The position numbers and the translations under genes are program-made. 64,000 nt of DNA from Lepidurus packardi. Taxonomy: Eukaryota > Arthropoda > Branchiopoda > Notostraca > Triopsidae. This document shows, in pieces, positions 25,355-40,000 of the stretch. A model generated the notes under the pieces. That model had not been told where the DNA came from and made no database searches. It was given only the letters and a program-made list of their open reading frames with translations. Each line of letters begins with the position of its first letter. Position 1 is the first letter of the stretch. The stretch is taken from positions 62,001-126,000 of the forward strand of contig JAKZAN010000047.1 in NCBI GenBank assembly GCA_023053545.1, written 5' to 3'.

Positions 25355-27952
25355 TCCGTAAAGAATTAATTCAGTCCGTAAGGAATTAATTCAGTCAGTA
25401 AGGAATTAATTCAGTCCGTAAGGAATTAATTCAGTCAGTAATCGATTAATTAAGTCCGTAATGAATTAATTCAGTCCGTATGAAATTAATTCAGTCCGTA
25501 AGGAATTAATTCAGTCCGAAAGGAATTAATTCAGTCAGAAGGAATTAATTCAGTCCGTAAGGAATTAATTCAGTCCGTAATCGATTAATTAAGTCCGTAA
25601 TGAATTAATTCAGTCCGTATGAAATTAATTCAGTCCGTAAGGAATTAATTCAGTAGGTAAGGAATTCATTCAGTCCGTAAGGAATTATTTCAGTCCGTAA
25701 TTAATTAATTCATTCCTTACGGAACTAATTAAGTCCATAAGGAATTAATTCAGTCTGAAAGGATTTAATTAAGTCCGTAATGAATTAGTTCAGTCCGTAA
25801 GGAATTAATTCAATCCGTAAGGAATTAATTCAGTCCGTAAAGAATTAATTCAGTCCGTAAGGAATTAATTCAGTTCGTAAGGAATTAATTCAGTCCGTAA
25901 GGAATTAATAAAATCCGTACGGAATTAATTCAGACCGTACGGAATTAATTCAGACCGTAAGGAATTAATTCAGTGCGTAATGAATTAGTTCAGTCCGTAA
26001 GGAATTAATTCAATCCGTAAGGAATTAATTCAGTCCGTAAAGAATTAATTAAGTCCGTAAGGAATTAATTCAGTCCGTAAGGAATTAATTCAGTCAGTAA
26101 GGAATTAATTCAGTCCGTAAGGAATTAATTCAGTCAGTAAGGAATTAATTCAGTCCGTAAGGAATTAATTCAGTCCGTAAGGAATTAATTCAGTCCGTAA
26201 GGATTTCATTCAGTCCGTAAGGTATTAATTCAGTCCGTAAGGAATTAATTCAGTCCGTAAGGAATTAATTCAGTCCGTAAGGAAGAAGTTCAGAACGTAA
26301 GGAATTAATTCAGTCCGTAATCGATTAATTAAGTCCGTAATGAATTAATAAAATCCGTACGGAATTAATTCAGTTCGTAAGGAATTTATTCAGTCCGTTA
26401 GGAATTAATTCAGTTCGTAAGGAATTTATTCAGTCCGTTAGGAATTAATAAAATCCGTACGGAATTAATTCAGTCCGTAAGGAATTAATTAAGTCCGTAA
26501 GGAATTAATTCAGTCCGTAAGGAATTAATTCAGTCCGTAAGGAATTAATTCAGTCCGTAAGGAATTAATTCAGTCAGTAAGGAATTAATTTAGTCCGTAA
26601 GGAATTAATTCAGTCCGTTAGGAATTAATTCAGTCCGTAAGGAATTAATTCAGTCCGTAAAGAATTAATTCAGTCCGTAAGGAATTAATTCAGTCAGTAA
26701 GGAATTAATTCAGTCCGTAAGGAATTAATTCAGTCAGTAATCGATTAATTAAGTCCGTAATGAATTAATTCAGTCCGTATGAAATTAATTCAGTCCGTAA
26801 GGAATTAATTCAGTCCGAAAGGAATTAATTCAGTCAGAAGGAATTAATTCAGTCCGTAAGGAATTAATTCAGTCCGTAATCGATTAATTAAGTCCGTAAT
26901 GAATTAATTCAGTCCGTATGAAATTAATTCAGTCCGTAAGGAATTAATTCAGTAGGTAAGGAATTCATTCAGTCCGTAAGGAATTATTTCAGTCCGTAAT
27001 TAATTAATTCATTCCTTACGGAACTAATTAAGTCCATAAGGAATTAATTCAGTCTGAAAGGATTTAATTAAGTCCGTAATGAATTAGTTCAGTCCGTAAG
27101 GAATTAATTCAATCCGTAAGGAATTAATTCAGTCCGTAAAGAATTAATTCAGTCCGTAAGGAATTAATTCAGTTCGTAAGGAATTAATTCAGTCCGTAAG
27201 GAATTAATAAAATCCGTACGGAATTAATTCAGACCGTACGGAATTAATTCAGACCGTAAGGAATTAATTCAGTGCGTAATGAATTAGTTCAGTCCGTAAG
27301 GAATTAATTCAATCCGTAAGGAATTAATTCAGTCCGTAAAGAATTAATTAAGTCCGTAAGGAATTAATTCAGTCCGTAAGGAATTAATTCAGTCAGTAAG
27401 GAATTAATTCAGTCCGTAAGGAATTAATTCAGTCAGTAAGGAATTAATTCAGTCCGTAAGGAATTAATTCAGTCCGTAAGGAATTAATTCAGTCCGTAAG
27501 GATTTCATTCAGTCCGTAAGGTATTAATTCAGTCCGTAAGGAATTAATTCAGTCCGTAAGGAATTAATTCAGTCCGTAAGGAAGAAGTTCAGAACGTAAG
27601 GAATTAATTCAGTCCGTAATCGATTAATTAAGTCCGTAATGAATTAATAAAATCCGTACGGAATTAATTCAGTTCGTAAGGAATTTATTCAGTCCGTTAG
27701 GAATTAATTCAGTTCGTAAGGAATTTATTCAGTCCGTTAGGAATTAATAAAATCCGTACGGAATTAATTCAGTCCGTAAGGAATTAATTAAGTCCGTAAG
27801 GAATTAATTCAGTCCGTAAGGAATTGATTCAGTCCGTAAGGAATTAATTCAGTCCGTAAGGAATTAATTCAGTCAGTAAGGAATTAATTTAGTCCGTAAG
27901 GAATTAATTCAGTCCGTTAGGAATTAATTCAGTCCGTAAGGAATTAATTCAG
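25355..27952 (+). repeat. 1,299-bp tandem duplication
   Basis: Copies of about 25355-26653 and 26654-27952. Markers 1299 bp apart: CAGAAGG in a 19-bp unit (25536, 26835), AAAGAATTAATTCAG (25361, 26660), GAAGAAGTTCAGAACG (26282, 27581). The length is 65 monomers minus one base, matching the one 19-bp unit and the absence of any 12-bp unit. Micro-inverted units lie near 25710 and 27010. Non-coding. Confidence 0.9.
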
Positions 27953-29530
27953 TCCGTAAGGAATTAATTCAGTCCGTAAGGAATTAATTCAGTCCGTAAG
28001 GAATTAATTCAGTCAGTATGGAATTAATTCAGTCCGTAATTAATTAATTCAGTCCGTAAGGAATTAATTCAGTCCGTAAGGATTTAATTCAGTCCGTAAG
28101 GTATTAATTCAGTCCGTAAGGAATTAATTCATTCCGTAAGGAATTAATTCAGTCCGTAAGGAATTAATTCAGTCCATACGGAATTAATTCAGTTCGTAAG
28201 GAATTAATTCAGTCCGTAAGGAATTAATAAAATCCGTACGGAATTAATTCAGTCCGTAAGGAATTAATAAAATCCGTACGGAATTAATTCAACCGTAAGG
28301 AATTAATAAAGTACGTAAGGAATTAATTAAGTCCGTAAGGAATTAATTCAGTCCGTAAGGAATTAATTCAGTCCGAAAGGAATTAATTCAGTCCGTAAGG
28401 AATTAATTCAGTCCGTAAGGATTTAATTCAGTCAGTAAGGAATTAATTCAGTCCGTAAGGAATTAATTCAGTCCGTAAGGAATTAATTCAGTCCGTAAGG
28501 ATTTAATTCAGTCCGTAAGGTATTAATTCAGTCCGTAAGGAATTATTTCAGTCCGTAATTAATTCATTCATTCCTTACGGAATTAATTAAGTCCATAACG
28601 AATTAATTCAGTCCGTAAGGAATTAATTCAGTAAGTAAGGAATTAATTAAATCCGTACGGAATTAATTCAGACCGTAAGGAATTAATTAAGTACGTAAGG
28701 AATTAATTAAGTCCGTAAAGAATTAATTCAGTCCGTAAGGAATTAATTCAGTCAGTAAGGAATTAATTCAGTCCGTAAGGAATTAATTCAGTCAGTAATC
28801 GATTAATTAAGTCCGTAATGAATTAATTCAGTCCGTATGAAATTAATTCAGTCCGTAAGGAATTAATTCAGTCCGAAAGGAATTAATTCAGTCAGAAGGA
28901 ATTAATTCAGTCCGTAAGGAATTAATTCAGTCCGTAATCGATTAATTAAGTCCGTAATGAATTAATTCAGTCCGTATGAAATTAATTCAGTCCGTAAGGA
29001 ATTAATTCAGTAGGTAAGGAATTCATTCAGTCCGTAAGGAATTATTTCAGTCCGTAATTAATTAATTCATTCCTTACGGAACTAATTAAGTCCATAAGGA
29101 ATTAATTCAGTCTGAAAGGATTTAATTAAGTCCGTAATGAATTAGTTCAGTCCGTAAGGAATTAATTCAATCCGTAAGGAATTAATTCAGTCCGTAAAGA
29201 ATTAATTCAGTCCGTAAGGAATTAATTCAGTTCGTAAGGAATTAATTCAGTCCGTAAGGAATTAATAAAATCCGTACGGAATTAATTCAGTGCGTAATGA
29301 ATTAGTTCAGTCCGTAAGGAATTAATTCAATCCGTAAGGAATTAATTCAGTCCGTAAAGAATTAATTAAGTCCGTAAGGAATTAATTCAGTCCGTAAGGA
29401 ATTAATTCAGTCAGTAAGGAATTAATTCAGTCCGTAAGGAATTAATTCAGTCAGTAAGGAATTAATTCAGTCCGTAAGGAATTAATTCAGTCCGTAAGGA
29501 ATTAATTCAGTCCGTAAGGATTTCATTCAG
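27953..29530 (+). repeat. Dispersed copy of about 24.6-26.2 kb (offset 3,357 bp)
   Basis: The TTCAACCG 19-bp unit (24933 and 28290) and the CAGAAGG 19-bp unit (25536 and 28893) both recur at offset 3357, so this segment repeats 24.6-26.2 kb across the intervening 1,299-bp duplication. Near 29280 a pair of GACCG units present in the left copy is absent. Non-coding. Confidence 0.85.
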
Positions 29531-32340
29531 TCCGTAAGGTATTAATTCAGTCCGTAAGGAATTAATTCAGTCCGTAAGGAATTAATTCAGTCCGTAAGGA
29601 AGAAGTTCAGAACGTAAGGAATTAATTCAGTCCGTAATCGATTAATTAAGTCCGTAATGAATTAATTCAGTCCGTATGAAATTAATTCAGTCCGTAAGGA
29701 ATTAATTAAGGAATTAATTCAGTCCGTAAGGAATTAATTCAGTCCGTAAGGAATTAATTCAGTCCGTAAGGAATTATTTCAGTACGTAAGGAATTAATTC
29801 AGTCCGTAATGGATTAATTAAGTCCGTAATGAATTAATTCAGTCCGTAAGGAATTAATAAAATCCGTACGGAATTAATTCAGTTCGTAAGGAATTTATTC
29901 AGTCCGTAAGGAATTAATAAAATCCGTACGGAATTAATTCAGTCCGTAAGGAATTAATAAAATCCGTACGGAATTAATTCAGACCGTAAGGAATTAATTA
30001 AGTACGTAAGGAATTAATTAAGTCCGTAAGGAATTAATTCAGTCCGTAAGGAATTAATTCAGTCCGTAAGGAATTAATTCAGTCCGTAAGGAATTAATTC
30101 AGTCAGTAAGGAATAAGTTCAGTACGTAAGGAATTAATTCAGTCCGTAATCGATTAATTAAGTCCGTAATGAATTAATTCAGTCCGTATGAAATTAATTC
30201 AGTCCGTAAGGAATTAATTAAGGAATTAATTCAGTCCGTAAGGAATTAATTCAATCCGTAAGGAATTAATTCAGTCCGTAATGAATTAATTCAGTCCGTA
30301 AGGAATTAATAAAATCCGTACGGAATTAATTCAGTTCGTACGGAATTAATTCAGTTCGTACGGAATTAATTCAGTCCGTAAGGAATTAATTAAGTCCGTA
30401 AGGAATTAATTAAGTCCGTAAGGAATTAATTCAGTCCGTAAGGAATTAATTCAGTCCGTAAGGAATTAATTCAGTCAGTAAGGAATTAATTCAGTCCGTA
30501 AGGAATTAATTCAGTCCGTAATCGATTAATTAAGTCCGTAATGAATTAATTCAGTCCGTATGAAATTAATTCAGTCCGTAAGGAATTAATTAAGGAATTA
30601 ATTCAGTCCGTAAGGAATTAATTCAGTCCGTAAGGAATTAATTCAGTCCGTAATGAATTAATTCAGTCCGTAAGGAATTAATAAAATCCGTACGGAATTA
30701 ATTCAGTTCGTAAGGAATTTATTCAGTCCGTAAGGAATTAATAAAATCCGTACGGAATTAATTCAGTTCGTAAGGAATTTATTCAGTCCGTTAGGAATTA
30801 ATTCAGTTCGTAAGGAATGTATTCAGTCCGTTAGGAATTAATAAAATCCGTACGGAATTAATTCAGTCCGTAAGGAATTAATTAAGTCCGTAAGGAATTA
30901 ATTCAGTCCGTAAGGAATTAATTCAGTCCGTAAGGAATTAATTCAGTCCGTAAGGAATTAATTCAGTCAGTAAGGAATTAATTCAGTCCGTAAGGAATTA
31001 ATTCAGTCCGTAAGGAATTAATTCAGTCCGTAAGGAATTAATTCAGTCCGTAAGGAATTAATTCAGTCCGTAAGGAATTAATTCAGTCCGTAAGGAATTA
31101 ATTCAGTCAGTAAGGAATTAATTCAGTCCGTAAGGAATTAATTCAGTCCGTCAGGAATTAATTCAGTCCGTAAGGATTTAATTCAGTCCGTAAGGTATTA
31201 ATTCAGTCCGTAAGGAATTAATTCATTCCGTAAGGAATTAATTCAGTCCGTAAGGAATTAATTCAGTCCGTAAGGAATAAGTTCAGTACGTAAGGAATTA
31301 ATTCAGTCCGTAATCGATTAATTAAGTCCGTAATGAATTAATTCAGTCCGTATGAAATTAATTCAGTCCGTAAGGAATTAATTAAGGAATTAATTCAGTC
31401 CGTAAGGAATTAATTCAGTCCGTAAGGAATTAATTCAGTCCGTAATTAATTAATTCAGTCCGTAAGGAATTAATAAAATCCGTACGGAATTAATTCAGTT
31501 CGTAAGGAATTAATTCAGTCCGTAAGGAATTAATAAAATCCGTACGGAATTAATTCAGTCCGTAAGGAATTAATAAAATCCGTACGGAATTAATTCAGAC
31601 CGTAAGGAATTAATAAAGTACGTAAGGAATTAATTCAGTCCGTAAGGAATTAATTCAGTCCGTAAGGAATTAATTCAGTCCGTAAGGATTTAATTCAGTC
31701 CGTAAGGTATTAATTTAGTCCGTAAGGAATTATTTCAGTCCGTAATTAATTCATTCATTCCTTACGGAATTAATTAAGTCCAAAATGAATTAATTCAGTC
31801 CGTAAGGAATTAATTCAGTAAGTAAGGAATTAATTAAATCCGTACGGAATTAATTCAGACCGTAAGGAATTAATTAAGTACGTAAGGAATTAATTAAGTC
31901 CGTAAAGAATTAATTCAGTCCGTAAGGAATTAATTCAGACCGTAATGAATTAATTCAGTCCGTATGAAATTAATTCAGTCCGTAAGGAATTAATTCAGTC
32001 CGAAAGGAATTAATTCAGTCAGTAAGGAATTAATTCAGTCCGTAAGGAATTAATTCAGTCCGTAATCGATTAATTAAGTCCGTAATGAATTAATTCAGTC
32101 CGTATGAAATTAATTCAGTCCGTAAGGAATTAATTCAGTAGGTAAGGAATTAACTCAGTCCGTAAGGAATTATTTCAGTCCGTAATTAATTAATTCATTC
32201 CTTACGGAACTAATTAAGTCCATAAGAAATTAATTCAGTCTGAAAGGATTTAATTAAGTCCGTAATGAATTAGTTCAGTCCGTAAGGAATTATTTCAGTA
32301 CGTAAGGAATTAATTCAGTCCGTAATGGATTAATTAAGTC
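29531..32340 (+). repeat. Copy of 21.55-22.9 kb plus mixed satellite
   Basis: The left part repeats 21.55-22.25 kb at offset 7970 (GGATTTCAT and CCGTACGG/CCGTGCGG markers). The GTTAGG marker pairs at 22448 and 30790 (offset 8342). The 372-bp increase equals one extra block, roughly 30226-30597, which carries GTTCGTACGG units and ends in a 12-bp unit. The right part (about 31250-32340) has micro-inverted units near 31757 and 32197 and an AGGTAAGG unit. Non-coding. Confidence 0.82.
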
Positions 32341-35300
32341 CGTATGAAATTAATTCAGTCCGTAAGGAATTAATTCAGTCCGAAAGGAATTAATTCAGTC
32401 AGTAAGGAATTAATTCAGTCCGTAAGGAATTAATTCAGTCCGTAATCGATTAATTAAGTCCGTAATGAATTAATTCAGTCCGTATGAAATTAATTCAGTC
32501 CGTAAGGAATTAATTAAGGAATTAATTCCGTCCATAAGGAATTTATTCAGTCCGTAAGGAATAACTTCAGTACGTAAGGAAATAATTCAGTCCGTAATGG
32601 ATTAATTAAGTCCGTAATGAATTAATCCAGTCCGTAAGGAATTAATAAAATCCGTACGGAATTAATTCAGACCGTAAGGAATTAATTAAGTACGTAAGGA
32701 ATTAATTAAGTCCGTAAGGAATTAATTCAGTCCGTAAGGAATTAATTCAGTCCGTAAGGAATTAATTCAGTCAGTAAGGAATTAATTCAGTCCGTAAGGA
32801 ATTAATTAAGTCCGTAATGAATTAATTCAGTCCGTATGAAATTAATTCAGTCCGTAAGGAATTAATTAATGAATTAATTCAGTCCGTAAGGAATTTATTC
32901 AGTAAGAAAGGAATTCAATCAATCCTAAAGAATTAATTCAGTCCGTAAGGAAATAATTCAGTCCGTAACGAATTAATTCAGTCCATAAGGAATTAATTCA
33001 GTCCGTAAGGAATTAATTCAGTCCGTAAGGAATTAATTCAGTCCGTAAGGAATTATTTCAGTCCGTACTTAATTAATTCATTCCTTACGGAATTAATTAA
33101 GTCCATAATGAATTAATTCAGTCCGTAAGGAATTAATTCAGTCCGTAAGGAATTAATGCAGTCCTTAAGGAATTAATTCTGTCCGTAAGGATTTAATTCA
33201 GTCCGTAAGGTATTAATTCAGTCCGTAAGGAATTAATTAATTCCGTAAGAAATTAATTAATTCCGTAAGGAATTAATTCAGTCCGTAAGGAATTATTTCA
33301 GTACGTAAGGAATTAATTCAGTCCGTAAGGAATTATTTCAGTCCGTAATTAATTAATTCATTCCTTACGGAATTAATTAAATCCATAATGAATTAATTCA
33401 GTCCGTAAGGAATTAATTCAGTCCGTAAGGAATTAATTCAGTCCGTAAGGAATTAATTCAGTCCGTAAGGAATTAATTCAGTCCGTAAGGAATTAATTCA
33501 GTCCGTAAGGAATTAATTCAGTCCGTAAGGATTTCATTCAGTCCGTAAGGTATTAATTCAGTCCGTAAGGAATTAATTCAGTCCGTAAGGAATTAATTCA
33601 GTCCGTAAGGAATAAGTTCAGAACGTAAGGAATTAATTCAGTCCGTAATCGATTAATTAAGTCCGTAATGAATTAATTCAGTCCGTATGAAATTAATTCA
33701 GTCCGTAAGGAATTAATTCAGTCCGTATGAAATTAATTCAGTCCGTAAGGAATTAATTAAGGAATTAATTCAGTCCGTAAGGAATTAATTCAGTCCGTAA
33801 GGAATTAATTCAGTCCGTAAGGAATTAATTCAGTCCGTAAGGAATTATTTCAGTACGTAAGGAATTAATTCAGTCCGTAATGGATTAATTAAGTCCGTAA
33901 TGAATTAATTCAGTCCGTAAGGAATTAATAAAATCAGTACGGAATTAATTCAGTTCGTAAGGAATTTATTCAGTCCGTAAGGAATTAATTCAGTCCGTAA
34001 GGAATTAATTCAGTCCGTAATCGATTAATTAAGTCCGTAATGAATTAATTCAGTCCGTATGAAATTAATTCAGTCCGTAAGGAATTAATTAAGGAATTAA
34101 TTCCGTCCATAAGGAATTTATTCAGTCCGTAAGGAATAACTTCAGTACGTAAGGAAATAATTCAGTCCGTAATGGATTAATTAAGTCCGTAATGAATTAA
34201 TCCAGTCCGTAAGGAATTAATAAAATCCGTACGGAATTAATTCAGACCGTAAGGAATTAATTAAGTACGTAAGGAATTAATTAAGTCCGTAAGGAATTAA
34301 TTCAGTCCGTAAGGAATTAATTCAGTCCGTAAGGAATTAATTCAGTCAGTAAGGAATTAATTCAGTCCGTAAGGAATTAATTAAGTCCGTAATGAATTAA
34401 TTCAGTCCGTATGAAATTAATTCAGTCCGTAAGGAATTAATTAATGAATTAATTCAGTCCGTAAGGAATTTATTCAGTAAGAAAGGAATTCAATCAATCC
34501 TAAAGAATTAATTCAGTCCGTAAGGAAATAATTCAGTCCGTAACGAATTAATTCAGTCCATAAGGAATTAATTCAGTCCGTAAGGAATTAATTCAGTCCG
34601 TAAGGAATTAATTCAGTCCGTAAGGAATTAATGCAGTCCGTAAGGAATTAATTCTGTCCGTAAGGATTTAATTCAGTCCGTAAGGTATTAATTCAGTCCG
34701 TAAGGAATTAATTAAGTACGTAAGGAATTAATTAATTCCGTAAGGAATTAATTAATTCCGTAAGAAATTAATTCAGTCCGTAAGGAATTAATTCAGTCCG
34801 TAAGGAATTATTTCAGTACGTAAGGAATTAATTCAGTCCGTAAGGAATTATTTCAGTCCGTAATTAATTAATTCATTCCTTACGGAATTAATTAAGTCCA
34901 TAATGAATTAATTCAGTCCGTAAGGAATTAATTCAGTCCGTAAGGAATTAATTCAGTCCGTAAGGAATTAATTCAGTCCGTAAGGAATTAATTCAGTCCG
35001 TAAGGAATTAATTCAGTCCGTAAGGAATTAATTCAGTCCGTAAGGATTTCATTCAGTCCGTAAGGTATTAATTCAGTCCGTAAGGAATTAATTCAGTCCG
35101 TAAGTAATTAATTCAGTCCGTAAGGAATAAGTTCCGAACGTAAGGAATTAATTCAGTCCGTAATCGATTAATTAAGTCCGTAATGAATTAATTCAGTCCG
35201 TATGAAATTAATTCAGTCCGTAAGGAATTAATTCAGTCCGTATGAAATTAATTCAGTCCGTAAGGAATTAATTAAGGAATTAATTCAGTCCGTAAGGAAT

Positions 35301-35500
35301 TAATTCAGTCCGTAAGGAATTAATTCAGTCCGTAAGGAATTAATTCAGTCCGTAAGGAATTATTTCAGTACGTAAGGAATTAATTCAGTCCGTAATGGAT
35401 TAATTAAGTCCGTAATGAATTAATTCAGTCCGTAAGGAATTAATAAAATCAGTACGGAATTAATTCAGTTCGTAAGGAATTTATTCAGTCCGTAAGGAAT
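32341..35500 (+). repeat. Tandem pair of segments spaced about 1.5 kb
   Basis: Markers: TTCCGTCCATAAGG (CCG at 32528 and 34103, offset 1575), ATGCAGTCC (33156 and 34631, offset 1475), AAATCAGTACGG (33931 and 35446, offset 1515). Offset changes of 100 and 40 bp are whole-monomer indels. Each copy has the AATG short unit, an AAGAAAGG/19-mer cluster and micro-inverted units. Copies are about 32341-33980 and 33981-35500. Non-coding. Confidence 0.82.
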
Positions 35501-37000
35501 TTATTCAGTCCGTAAGGAATTAATAAAATCCGTACGGAATTAATTCAGACCGTAAGGAATTAATTAAGTACGTAAGGAATTAATTAAGTCCGTAAGGAAT
35601 TAATTCAGTCCGTAAGGAATTAATTTATTCCGTAAGGAATTAATTCAGTCCGTAAGGAATTAATTCAGTCAGTAAGGAATTAATTCAGTCCGTAAGGAAT
35701 TAATTCAGTCCGTAAGGAATTAATTCAGTCCGTAAGGATTTAATTCAGTCCGTAAGGTATTAATTCAGTCCGTAAGGAATTAATTCAGTCCGTAAGGAAT
35801 TAATTCAGTCCGTATGAAATTAATTCAGTCCGTAAGGAATTAATTAAGGAATTAATTCAGTCCATAAGGAATTAATTCAGTCCGTAAGGAATAACTTCAG
35901 TACGTAAGGAAATAATTCAGTCCGTAATGGATTAATTAAGTCCGTAATGAATTAATTCAGTCCGTAAGGAATTAATAAAATCCGTACGGAATTAATTCAG
36001 ACCGTAAGGAATTAATTAAGTACGTAAGGAATTAATTAAGTCCGTAAGGAATTAATTCAGTCCGTAAGGAATTAATTCAGTCCGTAAGGAATTAATTCAG
36101 TCAGTAAGGAATTAATTCAGTCCGTAAGGAATTAATTCAGTCCGTAAGGAATTTATTCAGTAAGAAAGGAATTCAATCAATCCTAAAGAATTAATTCAGT
36201 CCGTAAGGAAATAATTCAGTCCGTAACGAATTAATTCAGTCCATAAGGAATTAATTCAGTCCGTAAGGAATTAATTCAGTTCGTAAGGAATTAATTCAGT
36301 CCGTAAGGAATTATTTCAGTCCGTAATTAATTAATTCATTCCTTACGGAATTAATTAAGTCCATAATGAATTAATTCAGTCCGTAAGGAATTAATTCAGT
36401 CCGTAAGGAATTAATTCAGTCCGTAAGGAATTAATTCAGTCCGTAAGGAATTAATTCAGTCCGTAAGGAATTAATGCAGTCCGTAAGGAATTAATTCTGT
36501 CCGTAAGGATTTAATTCAGTCCGTAAGGTATTAATTCAGTCCGTAAGGAATTAATTAAGTACGTAAGGAATTAATTAATTCCGTTAGGAATTAATTAATT
36601 CCGTAAGAAATTAATTCAGTCCGTAAGGAATTCATTCAGTCCGTAAGTAGTTAATTCAGTAAGAAAGGAATTCAATAAATCCTAAAGAATTAATTCAGTC
36701 CGTAAGGAACTAATTCAGTCCGTAAGGAATTAATTCAGTCCGTAAGGAATTAATTCAGTCCGTAAGGAATTAATTCAGTTCGTAAGGAATTAATTCAGTC
36801 CGTAAGGAATTATTTCAGTCCGTAATTAATTCATTCATTCCTTACGGAAATAATTAAGTCCATAATGAATTAATTCAGTCCGTAAGGAATTAATTCAGTA
36901 AGTAAGGAATTAATTAAATCCGTACGGAATTAATTCAGACCGTAAGGAATTAATTAAGTACGTAAGGAATTAATTAAGTCCGTAAGGAATTAATTAAGTC
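35501..37000 (+). repeat. Mixed-variant satellite stretch
   Basis: Variant units in an order seen piecemeal at 15.4-16.9 kb and 33 kb: CCGTACGG/GACCG/GTACG, TTTATTCCG, AATAACTTCAG, two AAGAAAGG/19-mer clusters (near 36165 and 36665), an ATGCAG unit (36474), and micro-inverted units near 36348 and 36837. No gene or unique sequence. Confidence 0.8.
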
Positions 37001-40000
37001 CGTAAAGAATTAATTAAGTCCGTAAGGAATTAATTAAGTCCGTATGGTATTAATTCAGTCCGTAAGGAATTAATTAAGGAATTAAGGAATTAATTCAGTC
37101 CGTAAGGAATTAATTCAGTCCGTAAGGAATTAATTCAGTCCGTAAGGAATTAATTCAGTCCGTAATCGATTAATTAAGTCCGTAATGAATTAATTCAGTC
37201 CGTATGAAATTAATTCAGTCCGTAAGGAATTAATTCAGTAGGTAAGGAATTAATTCAGTCCGTAAGGAATTATTTCAGTCCGTAATTAATTAATTCATTC
37301 CTTACGGAACTAATTAAGTCCATAAGGAATTAATTCAGTCTGAAAGGATTTAATTAAGTCCGTAATGAATTAGTTCAGTCCGTAAGGAATTAATTCAGTC
37401 CGTAAGGAATTAATTCAGTCCGTAAAGAATTAATTCAGTCCGTAAGGAATTAATTCAGTTCGTAAGGAATTAATTCAGTCCGTAAGGAATTAATAAAATC
37501 CGTACGGAATTAATTCAGTCCGTAAGGAATTAATTCAGTCCGTAAGGAATTAATTCAGTCCGTAAGGAATTAATTCAGTCAGTAAGGAATTAATTCAGTC
37601 CGTAAGGAATTAATTCAGTCCGTAAGGAATTAATTCAGTCCGTAAGGATTTCATTCAGTCCGTAAGGTATTAATTCAGTCCGTAAGGAATTAATTCAGTC
37701 CTTAAGTAATTAATTCAGTCCGTAAGGAATTAGTTCAGAACGTAAGGAATTAATTCAGTCCGTAATCGATTAATTAAGTCCGTAATGAATTAATTCAGTC
37801 CGTATGAAATTAATTCAGTCCGTAAGGAATTAATTCAGTCCGTATGAAATTAATTCAGTCCGTAAGGAATTAATTAAGGAATTAATTCAGTCCGTAAGGA
37901 ATTAATTCAGTCCGTAAGGAATTATTTCAGTCCGTAATTAATTAATTCGTTCCTTACGGAACTAATTAAGTCCATAAGGAATTAATTCAGTCTGTAAGGA
38001 TTTAATTAAGTCCGTAATGAATTAATTCAGTCCGTAAGGAATTAATTCAGTCTTTAAGGAATTAATTCAGTCCGTAAAGAATTAATTCAGTCCGTAAGGA
38101 ATTAATTCAGTTCGTAAGGAATTAATTCAGTCCGTAAGGAATTAATAAAATCCGTACGGAATTAATTCAGACCGTAAGGAATTAATTAAGTACGTAAGGA
38201 ATTAATTAAGTCCGTAAGGAATTAATTCAGTCCGTAAAGAATTAATTAAGTCCGTAAGGAATTAATTAAGTCCGTAAGGTATTAATTCAGTCCGTAAGGA
38301 ATTAATTAAGGAATTAAGGAATTAATTCAGTCCGTAAGGAATTAATTCAGTCCGTAAGGAATTAATTCAGTCCGTAATCGATTAATTAAGTCCGTAATGA
38401 ATTAATTCAGTCCGTATGAAATTAATTCAGTCCGTAAGGAATTAATTCAGTAGGTAAGGAATTAATTCAGTCCGTAAGGAATTATTTCAGTCCGTAATTA
38501 ATTAATTCATTCCTTACGGAACTAATTAAGTCCATAAGGAATTAATTCAGTCTGAAAGGATTTAATTAAGTCCGTAATGAATTAGTTCAGTCCGTAAGGA
38601 ATTAATTCAGTCCGTAAGGAATTAATTCAGTCCGTAAAGAATTAATTCAGTCCGTAAGGAATTAATTCAGTTCGTAAGGAATTAATTCAGTCCGTAAGGA
38701 ATTAATAAAATCCGTACGGAATTAATTCAGACCGTAAGGAATTAATTAAGTACGTAAGGAATTAATTCAGTCCGTAAGGAATTAATTCAGTCCGTAAGGA
38801 ATTAATTCAGTCCGTAAGGAATTAATTCAGTCAGTAAGGAATTAATTCATTCCGTAAGGAATTAATTCAGTCCGTAAGGAATTAATTCAGTCCGTAAGGA
38901 TTTCATTCAGTCCGTAAGGTATTAATTCAGTCCGTAAGGAATTAATTCAGTCCGTAAGTAATTAATTCAGTCCGTAAGGAATAAGTTCAGAACGTAAGGA
39001 ATTAATTCAGTCCGTAATCGATTAATTAAGTCCGTAATGAATTAATTCAGTCCGTATGAAATTAATTCAGTCCGTAAGGAATTAATTAAGGAATTAATTC
39101 AGTCCGTAAGGAATTAATTCAGTCCGTAAGGAATTATTTCAGTCCGTAATTAATTAATTCGTTCCTTACGGAACTAATTAAGTCCATAAGGAATTAATTC
39201 AGTCTGTAAGGATTTAATTAAGTCCGTAATGAATTAATTCAGTCGGTAAGGAATTAATTCAGTCTTTAAGGAATTAATTCAGTCCGTAAAGAATTAATTC
39301 AGTCCGTAAGGAATTAATTCAGTTCGTAAGGAATTAATTCAGTCCGTAAGGAATTAATAAAATCCGTACGGAATTAATTCAGACCGTAAGGAATTAATTA
39401 AGTACGTAAGGAATTAATTAAGTCCGTAAGGAATTAATTCAGTCCGTAAGGAATTAATTCAGTCCGTAAGGAATTAATTCAGTCCGTAAGGAATTAATTC
39501 AGTCCGTAATCGATTAATTAAGTCCGTAATGAATTAATTCAGTCCGTATGAAATTAATTCAGTCCGTAAGGAATTAATTCAGTAGGTAAGGAATTAATTC
39601 AGTCCGTAAGGAATTATTTCAGTCCGTAATTAATTAATTCATTCCTTACGGAACTAATTAAGTCCATAAGGAATTAATTCAGTCTGAAAGGATTTAATTA
39701 AGTCCGTAATGAATTAGTTCAGTCCGTAAGGAATTAATTCAGTCCGTAAGGAATTAATTCAGTCCGTAAAGAATTAATTCAGTCCGTAAGGAATTAATTC
39801 AGTTCGTAAGGAATTAATTCAGTCCGTAAGGAATTAATAAAATCCGTACGGAATTAATTCAGACCGTAAGGAATTAATTAAGTACGTAAGGAATTAATTC
39901 AGTCCGTAAGGAATTAATTCAGTCCGTAAGGAATTAATTCAGTCCGTAAGGAATTAATTCAGTCAGTAAGGAATTAATTCAGTCCGTAAGGAATTAATTC

